The position numbers were made by a program, and so were the translations under genes. The notes under the pieces were generated by a model that was given only the letters and a program-made list of their open reading frames with translations, searched no databases and was not told the origin of the DNA. From NCBI RefSeq assembly GCF_017834145.1, contig NZ_JAFIDA010000001.1:2046001-2110000 (forward strand): DNA of 64,000 nucleotides, given 5' to 3'. Shown here in pieces: positions 1 to 7,569 of the stretch (positions are counted from its first letter, which is position 1; every line of letters begins with the position of its first letter). This DNA is from Leucobacter exalbidus. GTDB taxonomy: Bacteria; Actinomycetota; Actinomycetes; Actinomycetales; Microbacteriaceae.

Positions 1-293
1 GCGTGGCGATCGCGCGGGCGCTCGCCATGGAGCCCAAGCTGATGCTGTTTGATGAGCCGACCAGCGCGCTCGACCCCGAGCTTGTGGGCGAGGTGCTCGA
101 TGTCATGAAGGGCCTCGCCGAGAGTGGCATGACGATGATCGTTGTGACGCACGAGATGGGGTTCGCGCGCGAGGTGGCCGACAAGCTCGTGTTTATGGAC
201 GGCGGCGTGGTCGTCGAAGAGGGTGACCCGGCCCAGGTGCTGTCGAACCCCCAGCGCGAGCGCACGAAGGCCTTCCTGTCGAAGGTGCTGTAG
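1..293 (+). CDS. Amino-acid ABC transporter ATP-binding protein, C-terminal part
   Basis: Only the last third or so of the protein is in the window; the reading frame enters at base 3. The fragment begins just after the ABC signature position (VAIARAL), then shows Walker B with D-loop ([13 protein letters not shown]) and the switch histidine (VVTHE), and ends with [14 protein letters not shown]. The tail and the wording around Walker B are typical of the polar amino-acid importer ATPases (GlnQ/HisP group), which energise uptake from the cytoplasmic face. Walker A and the LSGGQ motif lie upstream of the window. Substrate cannot be told. A strong hairpin terminator follows 30 bases after the stop, so this is probably the last gene of its operon. 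Confidence 0.9.
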   Translation, partial: VAIARALAMEPKLMLFDEPTSALDPELVGEVLDVMKGLAESGMTMIVVTHEMGFAREVADKLVFMDGGVVVEEGDPAQVLSNPQRERTKAFLSKVL

Positions 294-313
294 GCGCTGA
301 GGCGCTGAGGCAG

Positions 314-323
314 GATCCGGATC
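314..323. repeat. GATCCGGATC palindrome, copy 1
   Basis: Exact 10-bp palindrome in non-coding DNA directly abutting the terminator hairpin of the first gene. One of 11 exact copies in the window (see findings). Confidence 0.8.
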
Positions 324-358
324 GGGCGGTGCCGCAGAATTTTTCTGCGGCACCGCCC
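324..358. terminator. Hairpin terminator after the first gene
   Basis: Perfect 16-bp inverted repeat (324-339 with 343-358) with a 3-base TTT loop. There is no long T tract after the stem, so it is a strong GC hairpin as is usual in actinobacteria. Confidence 0.8.
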
Positions 359-449
359 GCCGTGTCAGTTCGTGCACCGAGGTGACGTGGCCGCGCGGGC
401 GCGATACGCTCGACGTTCGGGGTGCAGCGAAATGTAAGGGGAAGCCCGG

Positions 450-1475
450 ATGAGCCTGGTCGATATCGCGGTGTATCTTGATGGCGTGCGCGTGCCCGGG
501 GCAGGCACGCTGCCTGAGGCCGCCGCACAGGCGCGCGAGCTGGGCGGATTCGTGTGGCTGGGGCTGCTGAACCCGAGCGATGCCGAGGTGCAGCAGCTGG
601 GCGAGGTCTTTGGCCTGCACCCGCTGGCGCTTGAGGACGTGTCGCAGGGGCATCAGCGCCCAAAACTTGAGCGCTATGACGACTCCACGTTCTTGGTGCT
701 GCGCCCCGCACGGTATCTGCCCGATACCGAGCTCGTCGAGTTTGGTGAGCTGCACGTCTTCATCGGCCCGAACTTTATTGTCTCGATTCGCCTGGCCGAG
801 CACCCGAAGCTTTCGGGCATGCGGCAGGATCTTGAGCAGCAACCCGAGGTGTTGCGGCTCGGGCCTCCTGCGGTGCTGCACGCGCTGCTCGACCGCGTGG
901 TCGATGACTACGAACCCGTGGTGCGCGGCATCGAGAAAGCCGTCGATGAGATCGAAGACGAACTCTTTGACGGCTCGGGGAGCAGGCGTCAGCTTGCCCG
1001 GCGCATCTACCTGCTCTCGCGCGAGGTGATTACGTTTCAGCGGGCGGCCCGGCCGCTGCTGGAAGCGATCAAAGACCCGCACCAGGTGGAGGCGGCGGGG
1101 CTCACCCAGGTCGAGCTGCGGCGCTACCTGCGCGACGTCGTCGATCACCTGATTCCGATCTGTGACCGGATCGACAATTACCGCCAGCTGCTGCAGAACG
1201 CACTGACGGTGCACTTGAGCTTGGCAACGCAGGCGCGTGAAGAAGAGATGGCCCAGATGACGCAGACGAGCATTGAGCAGTCTGAGGCCATGAAGAAGAT
1301 TTCGAGCTGGGCCGCCATTATTTTCGCGCCCACGCTGATCAGCGGCATCTACGGCATGAACTTTGCCACGATGCCCGAGCTTGACTGGGGCATCGGGTAC
1401 CCGCTTGCGATGCTTGCCATGGGCGGGTTTGCGGTGACGCTGTACGTGATCTTCAAGCGCAAGAACTGGTTGTGA
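450..1475 (+). CDS. corA: CorA-family magnesium/cobalt transporter
   Basis: This is a 341-residue divalent metal channel of the CorA family. A large cytoplasmic alpha/beta-helical part fills residues 1 to about 280. Two membrane helices follow at about 284-304 and 316-334, separated by the family's pore signature GMN (in GIYGMNF, about residue 302). The positively charged end KRKNWL is the usual cytosolic tail. Length and layout match normal CorA pentamer subunits. The ATG start has a good ribosome site (AAGGGGAAG) and a TACGCT -10 box lies near base 405. The gene stands alone between two terminators. Whether it carries Mg, Co or Zn cannot be read from the sequence. Confidence 0.95.
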   Translation: MSLVDIAVYLDGVRVPGAGTLPEAAAQARELGGFVWLGLLNPSDAEVQQLGEVFGLHPLALEDVSQGHQRPKLERYDDSTFLVLRPARYLPDTELVEFGELHVFIGPNFIVSIRLAEHPKLSGMRQDLEQQPEVLRLGPPAVLHALLDRVVDDYEPVVRGIEKAVDEIEDELFDGSGSRRQLARRIYLLSREVITFQRAARPLLEAIKDPHQVEAAGLTQVELRRYLRDVVDHLIPICDRIDNYRQLLQNALTVHLSLATQAREEEMAQMTQTSIEQSEAMKKISSWAAIIFAPTLISGIYGMNFATMPELDWGIGYPLAMLAMGGFAVTLYVIFKRKNWL

Positions 1476-1492
1476 TCGGCGCATAACGCAAT

Positions 1493-1530
1493 CGAGCGGA
1501 GTGACCCCTGGGCAGGGGCCACTCCGCTCG
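1493..1530. terminator. Bidirectional terminator between corA and tagD
   Basis: An 11-bp outer stem (1493-1503 with 1520-1530) encloses a second inner stem CCCCTG/CAGGGG. It sits between two convergent genes and can serve both. Confidence 0.75.
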
Positions 1531-1562
1531 CGCGGGTGCGCGGCATCAGCGCGCGGCAGTAT

Positions 1563-1961
1563 CTAGGAGTTGACGCCGAGATCTCGCTTGATCTTGGTCG
1601 TCGAAACACCCTCGGTGCGGTCGAGGTAGATGACCTCGCAGTAGTCGCGCAGAATCTCGAAGCGGGGGTCGCCCTCCCAGTCGCCACCCATGACTACGGT
1701 GTCAATCTCGTACTTCTGCACGTCGCGAATCTTCTGATCCCACTCGGTCTCGGGAATCACGAGATCGACGTAGCGCACGGCCTCGAGCATATTCTTGCGA
1801 GTTTCGAAGTCGTGGTAGGTCTTCTTGCCCTTGCCCTCGTTGAACTCTTCGGTCGACGATGCGACGACGAGGTAGTCGCCGAGCGAGCGAGCACGGCGCA
1901 AGAGCCGAATGTGGCCCCAGTGCAGAAGGTCAAAGGTGCCGTAGGTGAGAATACGCTTCAT
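1563..1961 (-). CDS. tagD: Glycerol-3-phosphate cytidylyltransferase (TagD)
   Basis: The enzyme joins CTP and sn-glycerol-3-phosphate to give CDP-glycerol, the precursor of poly(glycerol phosphate) teichoic acids. The 132-residue length is that of the TagD subfamily. The nucleotidyltransferase signature GTFDLLHWGH (HWGH at 14-17) and the second signature RTEGVSTT (about 115-122) are both intact. Upstream of the ATG the order is TACTAT, GGAGGG, ATG, so the GGAGGG could act as a ribosome site, or the TACTAT could be a -10 box for a leaderless message. No other teichoic acid gene is in the window. Confidence 0.95.
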   Translation of the reverse strand: MKRILTYGTFDLLHWGHIRLLRRARSLGDYLVVASSTEEFNEGKGKKTYHDFETRKNMLEAVRYVDLVIPETEWDQKIRDVQKYEIDTVVMGGDWEGDPRFEILRDYCEVIYLDRTEGVSTTKIKRDLGVNS

Positions 1962-2111
1962 CCCTCCATAGTAGAGTCACTGCCGCGCCAATGCGGTATC
2001 CAGGCTGTGAGGTTGCGGGCAGCGAGGCGCAGCCCTTTCGGGTTTGGGCGTGCGAGCGTAGGCTGTGGGTACGGGCCGGCAGTGCTGCGGCCCCGCCAGT
2101 TGAAGGAGGGC

Positions 2112-2321
2112 ATGATGCTTTTTTCAGATGAGGTTCGAAGCCGTGACCACGATTCTGACCCCGCGCACACTCCAGGTGATGGTTGGGTAGGCGAGGGCGG
2201 CGCGTCACACCTGGGGCCGGCGACACATACCGGGTCGGCGCACGTCGACCACGATGATGATGAACCCGCAGACGACGACGGTGATACCGACACTGATGAG
2301 GATGCCTCAGCGGGCGAGTGA
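2112..2321 (+). CDS. Small acidic hypothetical protein
   Basis: I do not recognise a family. A near-perfect ribosome site (GAAGGAGG) ends two bases before tandem ATG codons at 2112 and 2115. The product would be 69 residues, very acidic in its second half (runs of Asp and Glu, for example HDDDDEPADDDGDTD-like composition) and without a membrane segment, so it is probably disordered and soluble. It reads towards the thioesterase gene, but that gene has its own -10 box. A longer frame open from 1536 overlaps tagD antisense and is not believable. The strong ribosome site is the main support. Confidence 0.5.
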   Translation: MMLFSDEVRSRDHDSDPAHTPGDGWVGEGGASHLGPATHTGSAHVDHDDDEPADDDGDTDTDEDASAGE

Positions 2322-2361
2322 GCTGAGAAGCCCAGCAGGGGCGGGCGCGTAGGCTGAGCGC

Positions 2362-2763
2362 ATGAGTGAGTATCGCCACATTGTGCGCAAGTGGGTAAAG
2401 CCCGAAGACCTCAATCAGCACGGCGCGCTCTTTGGCGGTCGGCTGTTGCAGTGGGTCGACGAAGAGGCCGCCATTATCGCGGTCGCCCAGCTGGGCCGCA
2501 TCGACGTGGTGACCCGTCACATGTCGGAGCTGAACTTCGTGTCACGCGCCGACCGGGGCGACCTGCTCGAGCTCGATTACCGGGTCACCCGGTTCGGGCG
2601 CACCTCGATGACGCTGTCGTGCCACGTGGAAAACGCGGTCACGGGGGCCGCGGTGCTTACCCTCGACGAGATCGTGTTTGTCTCGGTCGATGAGGCGGGT
2701 GCCCCGGTGGCGCACGGCATCACCGAGTCCACCAGCGGCACCGAGCGGTTACGCGGGCGATAG
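2362..2763 (+). CDS. Acyl-CoA thioesterase, hotdog fold (YciA-like)
   Basis: The 133-residue protein has one hotdog domain. The active-site stretch NQHGALFGG (18-26) and the following helix LLQWVDEEAA match YciA/BFIT-type acyl-CoA hydrolases, which release free acid and CoA in the cytoplasm. The acyl chain preference is unknown. The start is supported by TAGGCT at 2350-2355, exactly six bases before the ATG with no ribosome site, as expected of a leaderless message. The 3' end overlaps the convergent acetyltransferase gene by 15 bases. Confidence 0.88.
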   Translation: MSEYRHIVRKWVKPEDLNQHGALFGGRLLQWVDEEAAIIAVAQLGRIDVVTRHMSELNFVSRADRGDLLELDYRVTRFGRTSMTLSCHVENAVTGAAVLTLDEIVFVSVDEAGAPVAHGITESTSGTERLRGR

Positions 2764-3201
2764 ATCGTAGGTCACCCACGGCGTCTGCTTCGCAACGCGA
2801 TCGTAGACGCTGCGGGCGGCCGCGTTATCTTCGGCCGTGATCCAACGCACAAGCGCTGCGCGCTCATCGCGGGCGATCTCGGCCAGGCGCGTGATGATAG
2901 CCCCCGCGGCACCCGACCCACGTGCTGCGGGCGCGGTGAACAGGTCATCGAGGTAGAGGCCCCGCCCGCCGTCGATGGGGCGCGCAAAACTGCGAAAGTG
3001 CCCGAGCGCTACAGGGATGCCGTTCTTCAGCGCGAGTAAGCAACGGCTCTCGTGGCTCGTGTCCATCAGCCACGACCACACCGTGTCATAGACGGCCGGG
3101 TCGTGCGGCTTGTGATAGAAATCACGGTAGCCGCGGTAAAGCTCAGCCCACGTCTCACGGTCGCCGGCCTCGACTGGGCGCACCACGAGTGCGTCGCTCA
3201 C
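2749..3201 (-). CDS. GNAT-family N-acetyltransferase
   Basis: A 150-residue GNAT protein. The acetyl-CoA pyrophosphate loop is visible as AARGSGAAGAI around residue 90, preceded by the beta-4 strand LYLDDLFTA. The YDTVWSWLMD and LYRGYRDFYH segments resemble a subgroup of actinobacterial GNATs, but the acceptor is unknown. Its start overlaps the stop of the cupin gene by four bases (ATGA type), so the two are translated together, cupin first. The downstream end overlaps the convergent thioesterase gene. Confidence 0.85.
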   Translation of the reverse strand: MSDALVVRPVEAGDRETWAELYRGYRDFYHKPHDPAVYDTVWSWLMDTSHESRCLLALKNGIPVALGHFRSFARPIDGGRGLYLDDLFTAPAARGSGAAGAIITRLAEIARDERAALVRWITAEDNAAARSVYDRVAKQTPWVTYDLSPA

Positions 3202-3488
3202 GACAGACGCTCGATCTCAACGAAGACGATGGGGGAGGCCGAGGTGCGATTTTCGACCTGGTGCTCAGACCCGGCGGGCCGCGTGTAGCTCACCCCGGCC
3301 TCAAGCTCGGCGAGAATCACACCACCATCGGCCAGCACAACGTGCATGCGATCGGTGACCATCGGCACCACCACATACTCGTAGTCGTGCCGGTGCATGG
3401 GAATCACGCCCCCAGGCTGAATGGTCCACTCGGTCACCCGAAAGAATTCGTTCTCGAGCTGTACGACGCCGTTTGCTCCGGTACTCAT
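3198..3488 (-). CDS. Small cupin-domain protein
   Basis: A 96-residue single-domain cupin. The first cupin motif is visible as GVIPMHRHDYEYVVVP, whose histidines and glutamate-like position bind a metal, followed by an ELEAGVSYTRPAGSEHQVEN second motif with its histidine. Small cupins of this kind bind or convert small polar metabolites; the ligand cannot be told. The ATG has an excellent ribosome site (AAGGAGG). It forms an operon with the acetyltransferase, with which it overlaps by four bases. Confidence 0.85.
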   Translation of the reverse strand: MSTGANGVVQLENEFFRVTEWTIQPGGVIPMHRHDYEYVVVPMVTDRMHVVLADGGVILAELEAGVSYTRPAGSEHQVENRTSASPIVFVEIERLS

Positions 3489-3559
3489 GATCCTCCTTGA
3501 TCGGTGCTGTTGAGCACAGCGTACCGGCCAGATGGAGGGGAAGAGAAGAGGCCCGTCGG

Positions 3560-4027
3560 CTACTTCAGCGCGGCGAGCGATTCGGCGGTGATGTCATCCT
3601 CGCTCTTCGCGAGAGTGATGTACTTGCGCAGCAGTACGAGCGACGCCGAAGACTTATCGAACTCGGCCGCCACGAAGCGATCGGCAGCAATCAACCCCAG
3701 CGCATCGCGCGCCGGCATCACGGCGCCGCGCATCAGGTGACGACGGTCACCGGGCACGACCGCGCGCAGCTCATCCATCGAGGTGAACAGGGGCAGCACG
3801 AGTTTGCCGGTGGTCGACCGGATCGTGCGAATGCGGTGCCGCTTCTTCTTCGACGGCTCACCCGTCACATCGACGACGAGGTAGCCCTCGCGCAGCGCAT
3901 TCAAGAACGCCGCCAGGTGCTCGTAATCGGGCGTCGCCTGAAACGCGGTCAAGGCGGCTTGCGCCGATTCGTTCACATAATCGGGGTGAACGTCGTCGGG
4001 AATCTGCTCGGGAGTCTCTTCGGCCAT
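3560..4027 (-). CDS. SseB-family protein
   Basis: This 155-residue cytoplasmic protein matches the SseB N-terminal domain family: an initial helix ending in LAAFLNALREGYLVV, then KLVLPLFTSMDELRAVVP and the repeated beta/alpha unit ending in LVLLRKYI. The family is widespread in actinobacteria and its biochemical role is not settled. The ATG lies six bases after TAGGCT on the same strand, with no ribosome site, which suggests a leaderless message and fixes the start. It stands just upstream (3' side) of the biotin transporter genes but is transcribed from its own promoter. Confidence 0.8.
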   Translation of the reverse strand: MAEETPEQIPDDVHPDYVNESAQAALTAFQATPDYEHLAAFLNALREGYLVVDVTGEPSKKKRHRIRTIRSTTGKLVLPLFTSMDELRAVVPGDRRHLMRGAVMPARDALGLIAADRFVAAEFDKSSASLVLLRKYITLAKSEDDITAESLAALK

Positions 4028-4036
4028 GCCTCTAGC

Positions 4037-4681
4037 CTACGCCCGCGGTCGCGCCCGATGATCCGGATCATGATCACCCACGCCGCGAGCGGCCAGTGCC
4101 TCGCCCATCGCCTGGGCGTGGGCGACCGTGCGCAGCACGAGTGGCACGACCCGCGCCCGCAGGCTGCGGTCGAGCCCGCGTGCGCGCGCCGCCTGCTGCG
4201 TCTGCCGGGCGATCGTCACGATGCTGGGGATGGTCGAGATGGTGATCGAGAACGCGAGCGCGACCCGATCGGGGTCGACGCCGAAGCGGGCAAGCGGGCG
4301 CATGAGCCAGGCCACCGTGTCGAGCATGTCGGTCGCGGCGGTCGACGCCGTGACGGCGCTCGCGGCCAGAATCAGCGCGAGCAGATTGCCCACGATCGAG
4401 AAGCCCTGCAGTGGGCCGTGCTGCCACGCCTGAAACGCAAACAGCGGCACTCCAATGAGCAGAAAACCGCGTGCCACGCGCCATAAATCACGCCCGCGCA
4501 GCCCCGAGGCAAGCGCGAATGCGATGCCCAGCGCCAGCCACGCGGCGGTCCACCAGGGCCCCGAGGTCGTCATCACTGCGATGGCAAACAGGAACATGCC
4601 CAAGAGCTTGGCGCCCGGGCGCAGCCGATGGAGTGGCCCGCGACCGGGGCGGTAGGCGCCGAGGGGCGAGGGGGAGCTCAC
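4037..4681 (-). CDS. bioN: Biotin ECF transporter transmembrane subunit (BioN/EcfT)
   Basis: The 214-residue integral membrane subunit couples ATP hydrolysis by BioM to substrate release by BioY. It has about four to five hydrophobic helices starting at residue 25 and the coupling motif EALAARG (about residue 198), the family's Ala-Arg-Gly signature that docks on the ATPase. The GTG/ATG start overlaps the bioM stop by four bases, so it is co-translated. The C-terminus is charged (HDPDH) and contains one GATCCGGATC palindrome. It is the last gene of bioYMN. Confidence 0.92.
   Translation of the reverse strand: MSSPSPLGAYRPGRGPLHRLRPGAKLLGMFLFAIAVMTTSGPWWTAAWLALGIAFALASGLRGRDLWRVARGFLLIGVPLFAFQAWQHGPLQGFSIVGNLLALILAASAVTASTAATDMLDTVAWLMRPLARFGVDPDRVALAFSITISTIPSIVTIARQTQQAARARGLDRSLRARVVPLVLRTVAHAQAMGEALAARGVGDHDPDHRARPRA
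4070..4079. repeat. GATCCGGATC palindrome, copy 2 (inside bioN)
   Basis: Exact copy inside the 3' end of bioN, read there as Asp-Pro-Asp. Flanking bases extend it to a 14-bp palindrome. Confidence 0.8.
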
Positions 4682-5463
4682 GCGTGAGCCCGATACCAGG
4701 CGATGGCGGCAGCGGGGGCACCGTCAAAGGCGACGCGGCCGTCGGCGATCACAACGGTGCGGTCGGCGCGGGCCGCGAGCTCAAGATCGTGCGTCACGAT
4801 CACCGTTTGCTGGGGGAGGCCGATCAAAAGGTCTCCGATGCGGCGTGCATTTTTGAGGTCGAGCAGCGTGGTGGGCTCATCGGCAACCAGAATGCTCGGC
4901 TCGGTGGCGAGCACCGAGGCAATGGCGAGCAGCTGACGCTGGCCACCCGAGAGCGCGTGCACGCTGTGATCGGCGAGGTGGGCGAGCCCAAAACGGTCGA
5001 GGGCGCTCAGCGCGGCGGCGCGGCGCTCAGGCTTCTTGCGGTGCGTGCGGCGCAGCGAGAGCTCAACGTCTTCGATCACGGTGGGCATGATCATCTGCGC
5101 GGCGGGGTCGGTGAACACGAAGCCCACCGTGCGGCGCACGGCGTGACCGTCGTGGGCGGTGTCGAGCGCGGGGCTTGAGGAAGTGGGAGCGGAAGCGGGC
5201 GTGGCCGTGGCCCCGGCCGCACCGACTGCCCCGGTCGCCCCAGCTGCGCTCTCAGTGACCGGGTTCTGCGGCGTGATCGATACATGGCCAGTGGTGGGCT
5301 CAATGAGGCCGTTGATGAGGCGGGCGAGGGTGGATTTACCCGAGCCGTTGCCGCCGATGATCGAAATCTTGGGTTCGGTGAACGTGAGACTCACGGGGTG
5401 CAGAATCGTCAGGTCGCCGGTTTGGGTGGGGGCGACCACCGTTGCTTCGTGGAACTCGATCAC
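4678..5463 (-). CDS. bioM: Biotin ECF transporter ATPase (BioM/EcfA) with an Ala-rich insertion
   Basis: A 261-residue ABC ATPase that powers biotin uptake. Walker A is GGNGSGKST (37-45), the signature is LSGGQRQLLAIA and Walker B is ILVADEPTT, all intact, with the switch His in VIVTHDLEL. Between Walker A and the Q-loop, residues of about 67-105 form a low-complexity Ala/Gly/Thr/Ser insertion that ordinary BioM proteins lack; its DNA is compositionally repetitive. The chosen start is GTG at 5463 (VIEFHEATVV), 11 bases after the bioY stop; the frame is open further upstream but there overlaps bioY and has no homology. bioN follows with a four-base overlap. Confidence 0.92.
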   Translation of the reverse strand: MIEFHEATVVAPTQTGDLTILHPVSLTFTEPKISIIGGNGSGKSTLARLINGLIEPTTGHVSITPQNPVTESAAGATGAVGAAGATATPASAPTSSSPALDTAHDGHAVRRTVGFVFTDPAAQMIMPTVIEDVELSLRRTHRKKPERRAAALSALDRFGLAHLADHSVHALSGGQRQLLAIASVLATEPSILVADEPTTLLDLKNARRIGDLLIGLPQQTVIVTHDLELAARADRTVVIADGRVAFDGAPAAAIAWYRAHA

Positions 5464-5474
5464 GTTGGGAGAGC

Positions 5475-6158
5475 TTACTCGGTGGGGGCAGCGCCCGGGC
5501 GGGCGGTGGTTGTACGGGAAGCGGCCGGGCGGCGGCGCGAGGGCAGCAGTGCAGGGAATGCGCGGTGCACGGCGGTGGCCACGACCGCCACGAGCAGTGT
5601 CTTCAGCAGGTCGCCGGGCCAGAAGGCCAGGTCGAAGATGAAGGCGGCGCCCACCGGCATATCGGCGCGCCAGGCCAGGCCGAGCGGGCCGAGCAAGTGG
5701 ATGCTCAGCACGTTTGCGATGACTCCCGCGAGAAAGATGAGCGGAACGCTCGACGCGGCCTTCCCACGGGGCAGCCGCTCGACGAGAAACCCGGTGATCC
5801 AGGCGACGAGGGGAAATGCCACGAGATAGCCCACGGTGGGGCCGGCGAACGGGGCGAGCCCGGCCGCCCCGCCGGTAAACACGGGGAGCCCGATGGCACC
5901 GACCGCAAGGTACAGCAGCACAGCGAGAAACCCGCGGGAAGCTCCGAGTACGGCACCGCACAGAATCACGGCGAAGGTCTGCAGCGTGATCGGGGCCGGG
6001 CCCAGGCTGAACCCCGGCACAATCGAGCACACCGCGATGAGCGCCGCGAACGTGGCGATCAGCGCGAGATCGGTGGCGGTGCTGCGACGGCGCGGCCGCG
6101 GGCCGGGGCGCACAGTCGCCGCGTCGATGGGCGGCTGGGAAGCTGCGTTGGCGGTCAT
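5475..6158 (-). CDS. bioY: Biotin transporter substrate-capture protein BioY
   Basis: The 227-residue S component binds biotin with high affinity in the membrane. After a hydrophilic, Arg-rich N-terminus of about 27 residues, five to six hydrophobic helices follow, including the family stretches GPAPITLQTFAVIL and GAIGLPVFTGG with GPTVGYLVAFP. The ATG is preceded by GAGGGAG as ribosome site. It is the first gene of bioYMN and is divergent from the TetR regulator; two operator-like inverted repeats lie between them. The triad of genes with its regulator makes the biotin assignment firm. Confidence 0.95.
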   Translation of the reverse strand: MTANAASQPPIDAATVRPGPRPRRRSTATDLALIATFAALIAVCSIVPGFSLGPAPITLQTFAVILCGAVLGASRGFLAVLLYLAVGAIGLPVFTGGAAGLAPFAGPTVGYLVAFPLVAWITGFLVERLPRGKAASSVPLIFLAGVIANVLSIHLLGPLGLAWRADMPVGAAFIFDLAFWPGDLLKTLLVAVVATAVHRAFPALLPSRRRPAASRTTTARPGAAPTE

Positions 6159-6193
6159 GATCTCCCTCGGGGTGAAACGTTCGGCGCTCTACC

Positions 6194-6221
6194 TGAATAG
6201 TGTTCTGGTGAACGGTGTTCA
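6194..6221. promoter_or_regulatory. Tandem BioQ-type operators between bioY and bioQ
   Basis: TGAACGGTGTTCA (6209-6221) is a perfect 5-3-5 inverted repeat, and TGAATAGTGTTCT (6194-6206) is a second, imperfect copy 15 bases away. As I recall, the corynebacterial BioQ site has the same TGAAC-N3 layout. The perfect copy covers the region where the -35 box of the regulator would be. This arrangement predicts autorepression plus repression of bioYMN. Confidence 0.75.
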
Positions 6222-6242
6222 GGTTAGCTGTAGAGTGAACGC

Positions 6243-6809
6243 ATGCGCAACTCTTTGGCCGACGTCGTTGCCGCGGCCCTGCGCGTGCTTGGCGCACAGG
6301 GGCTCGAAAACTGTTCGATGCGTCGGGTGGCCGCAGAGCTCGGGGTGCAGCCGAGTGCGCTGTACCACCACGTGCCCGACAAGCAGACGCTGCTTGCACT
6401 CATGGCCGACGAGATCGTGGCCGGGGTCAACCTCGGCGCAGTCTCGGCGGGGCAGGCTGAGTCACGTATGGATGGCCCCGCGGCTGCGCGCCGCGTATGC
6501 GCCGAACTTCGGGCGGCCATGCTGGCGGTGCGCGACGGCGCCGACGTGGTGTCGACCGCATCGGCATTCAGGCTCGGTTCTTCGCTGGCCGAGGATTACC
6601 TCGCTGAACTGGTTGGCCGAGACGGGGCGCGCACGCTGCTGCTCTACACGTTTGGGCACGCGCAGGCCACCCAAATGCACCGCCACGCGGCGGCGTTCGG
6701 TGCGCTCATCGGCGGCGACCAGGTGAGTGAAACGAGCGGGGCAGATGACCTCGACGGGTCATACGTGCGCGGTCTCGACATCATTATCGCGGGCCTCGCC
6801 GTAGCCTAG
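6243..6809 (+). CDS. bioQ: TetR-family regulator of biotin uptake (BioQ-like)
   Basis: A 188-residue TetR-type repressor. The N-terminal helix-turn-helix is clear (SLADVVAAALRVLGAQG, then MRRVAAELGVQPSALYHHV around residues 27-45), followed by a TetR C-terminal ligand-binding domain. Its place, divergent from bioYMN across two 5-3-5 inverted repeats, is that of BioQ, which represses biotin genes in actinobacteria. BioQ is thought to respond to the biotin supply, in some species through biotin protein ligase. TAGAGT ends six bases before the ATG and there is no ribosome site, so the message is probably leaderless. Confidence 0.85.
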   Translation: MRNSLADVVAAALRVLGAQGLENCSMRRVAAELGVQPSALYHHVPDKQTLLALMADEIVAGVNLGAVSAGQAESRMDGPAAARRVCAELRAAMLAVRDGADVVSTASAFRLGSSLAEDYLAELVGRDGARTLLLYTFGHAQATQMHRHAAAFGALIGGDQVSETSGADDLDGSYVRGLDIIIAGLAVA

Positions 6810-6827
6810 GACGTCGCGATTGCATGC

Positions 6828-6837
6828 GATCCGGATC
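6828..6837. repeat. GATCCGGATC palindrome, copy 3
   Basis: Exact copy in the 44-bp gap between the convergent bioQ and nucS genes. Confidence 0.8.
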
Positions 6838-6853
6838 TGACGAGAGCGACCCG

Positions 6854-7546
6854 CTAGAACAGCGTGTTTTTGTCTTCCATGCCGCGCATCGCGTCGTAGT
6901 CGAGCACGAGGCAGCGAATGCCTCGATCCTCGGCCAGCGTGCGTGCCTGCGGCTTGATCTCCTGCGCCGCAAACACTCCGGTCACGGGGGCCAGCAGCGG
7001 GTCGCGGTTCATGAGTTCGAGGTAGCGGGTGAGCTGTTCGACGCCGTCGATTTCGCCGCGGCGCTTAATTTCGATTGCGATCGCGGTGCCCGAGGCATCG
7101 CGGGCAAGAATGTCGACGGGGCCGATCGCCGTCATGTACTCACGGCGTACGAGCGTGTGGCCGTCACCGACGAGGTCGATCTGCTCGGCGAGCAGCTCTT
7201 GCAGGTGCGCCTCGACGCCATCCTTCACGAGGCCGGGGTCGATGCCGAGGTCTTGTGCGTAGTCGTGAAACACCTCAAAGATTGACACGACGAGCTGGTC
7301 GGCGGTCTTTTTCTGCGTCACTTGCCAGGCCTCAACGATGCCGGCGGCGACCTGATCGTCGGTGAGCTCAAGGTCGGTGTGAGAGCACGGCGGGCTCATC
7401 CAGTTCAGCGGTTTATATGACCCGCCATCGGAGTGCACCAAGATGCTTCCGTCGTTTTTGAGCATGAGCACGCGCTTTGCCCTCGGAAGGTGGGCAGAGA
7501 GGCGCCCCGCGTAATTAACGGAGCAGTCAGCAACAACGATTCGCAC
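6854..7546 (-). CDS. nucS: Mismatch-specific endonuclease NucS (EndoMS)
   Basis: The 230-residue enzyme cleaves both strands at base mismatches and replaces MutS/MutL repair in most actinobacteria. The N-terminal DNA-binding/dimer domain begins [16 protein letters not shown]; the C-terminal RecB-like nuclease core shows GPVDILARD and [10 protein letters not shown] with the catalytic Asp, Glu and Lys. The extreme C-terminus (EDKNTLF) resembles a sliding-clamp-binding peptide, as found in other NucS proteins. The start is GTG at 7546; TAGACT ends six bases upstream and there is no ribosome site, so it is likely leaderless. Confidence 0.95.
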   Translation of the reverse strand: MRIVVADCSVNYAGRLSAHLPRAKRVLMLKNDGSILVHSDGGSYKPLNWMSPPCSHTDLELTDDQVAAGIVEAWQVTQKKTADQLVVSIFEVFHDYAQDLGIDPGLVKDGVEAHLQELLAEQIDLVGDGHTLVRREYMTAIGPVDILARDASGTAIAIEIKRRGEIDGVEQLTRYLELMNRDPLLAPVTGVFAAQEIKPQARTLAEDRGIRCLVLDYDAMRGMEDKNTLF

Positions 7547-7569
7547 TGGGTCAGTCTACCTAAGTCTTT

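Noticed and set aside
4678-6399. 573-residue minus-strand frame through bioM and bioY
   Set aside because: Only the part from 5463 down is bioM; the upstream half overlaps bioY in another frame and has no homology.
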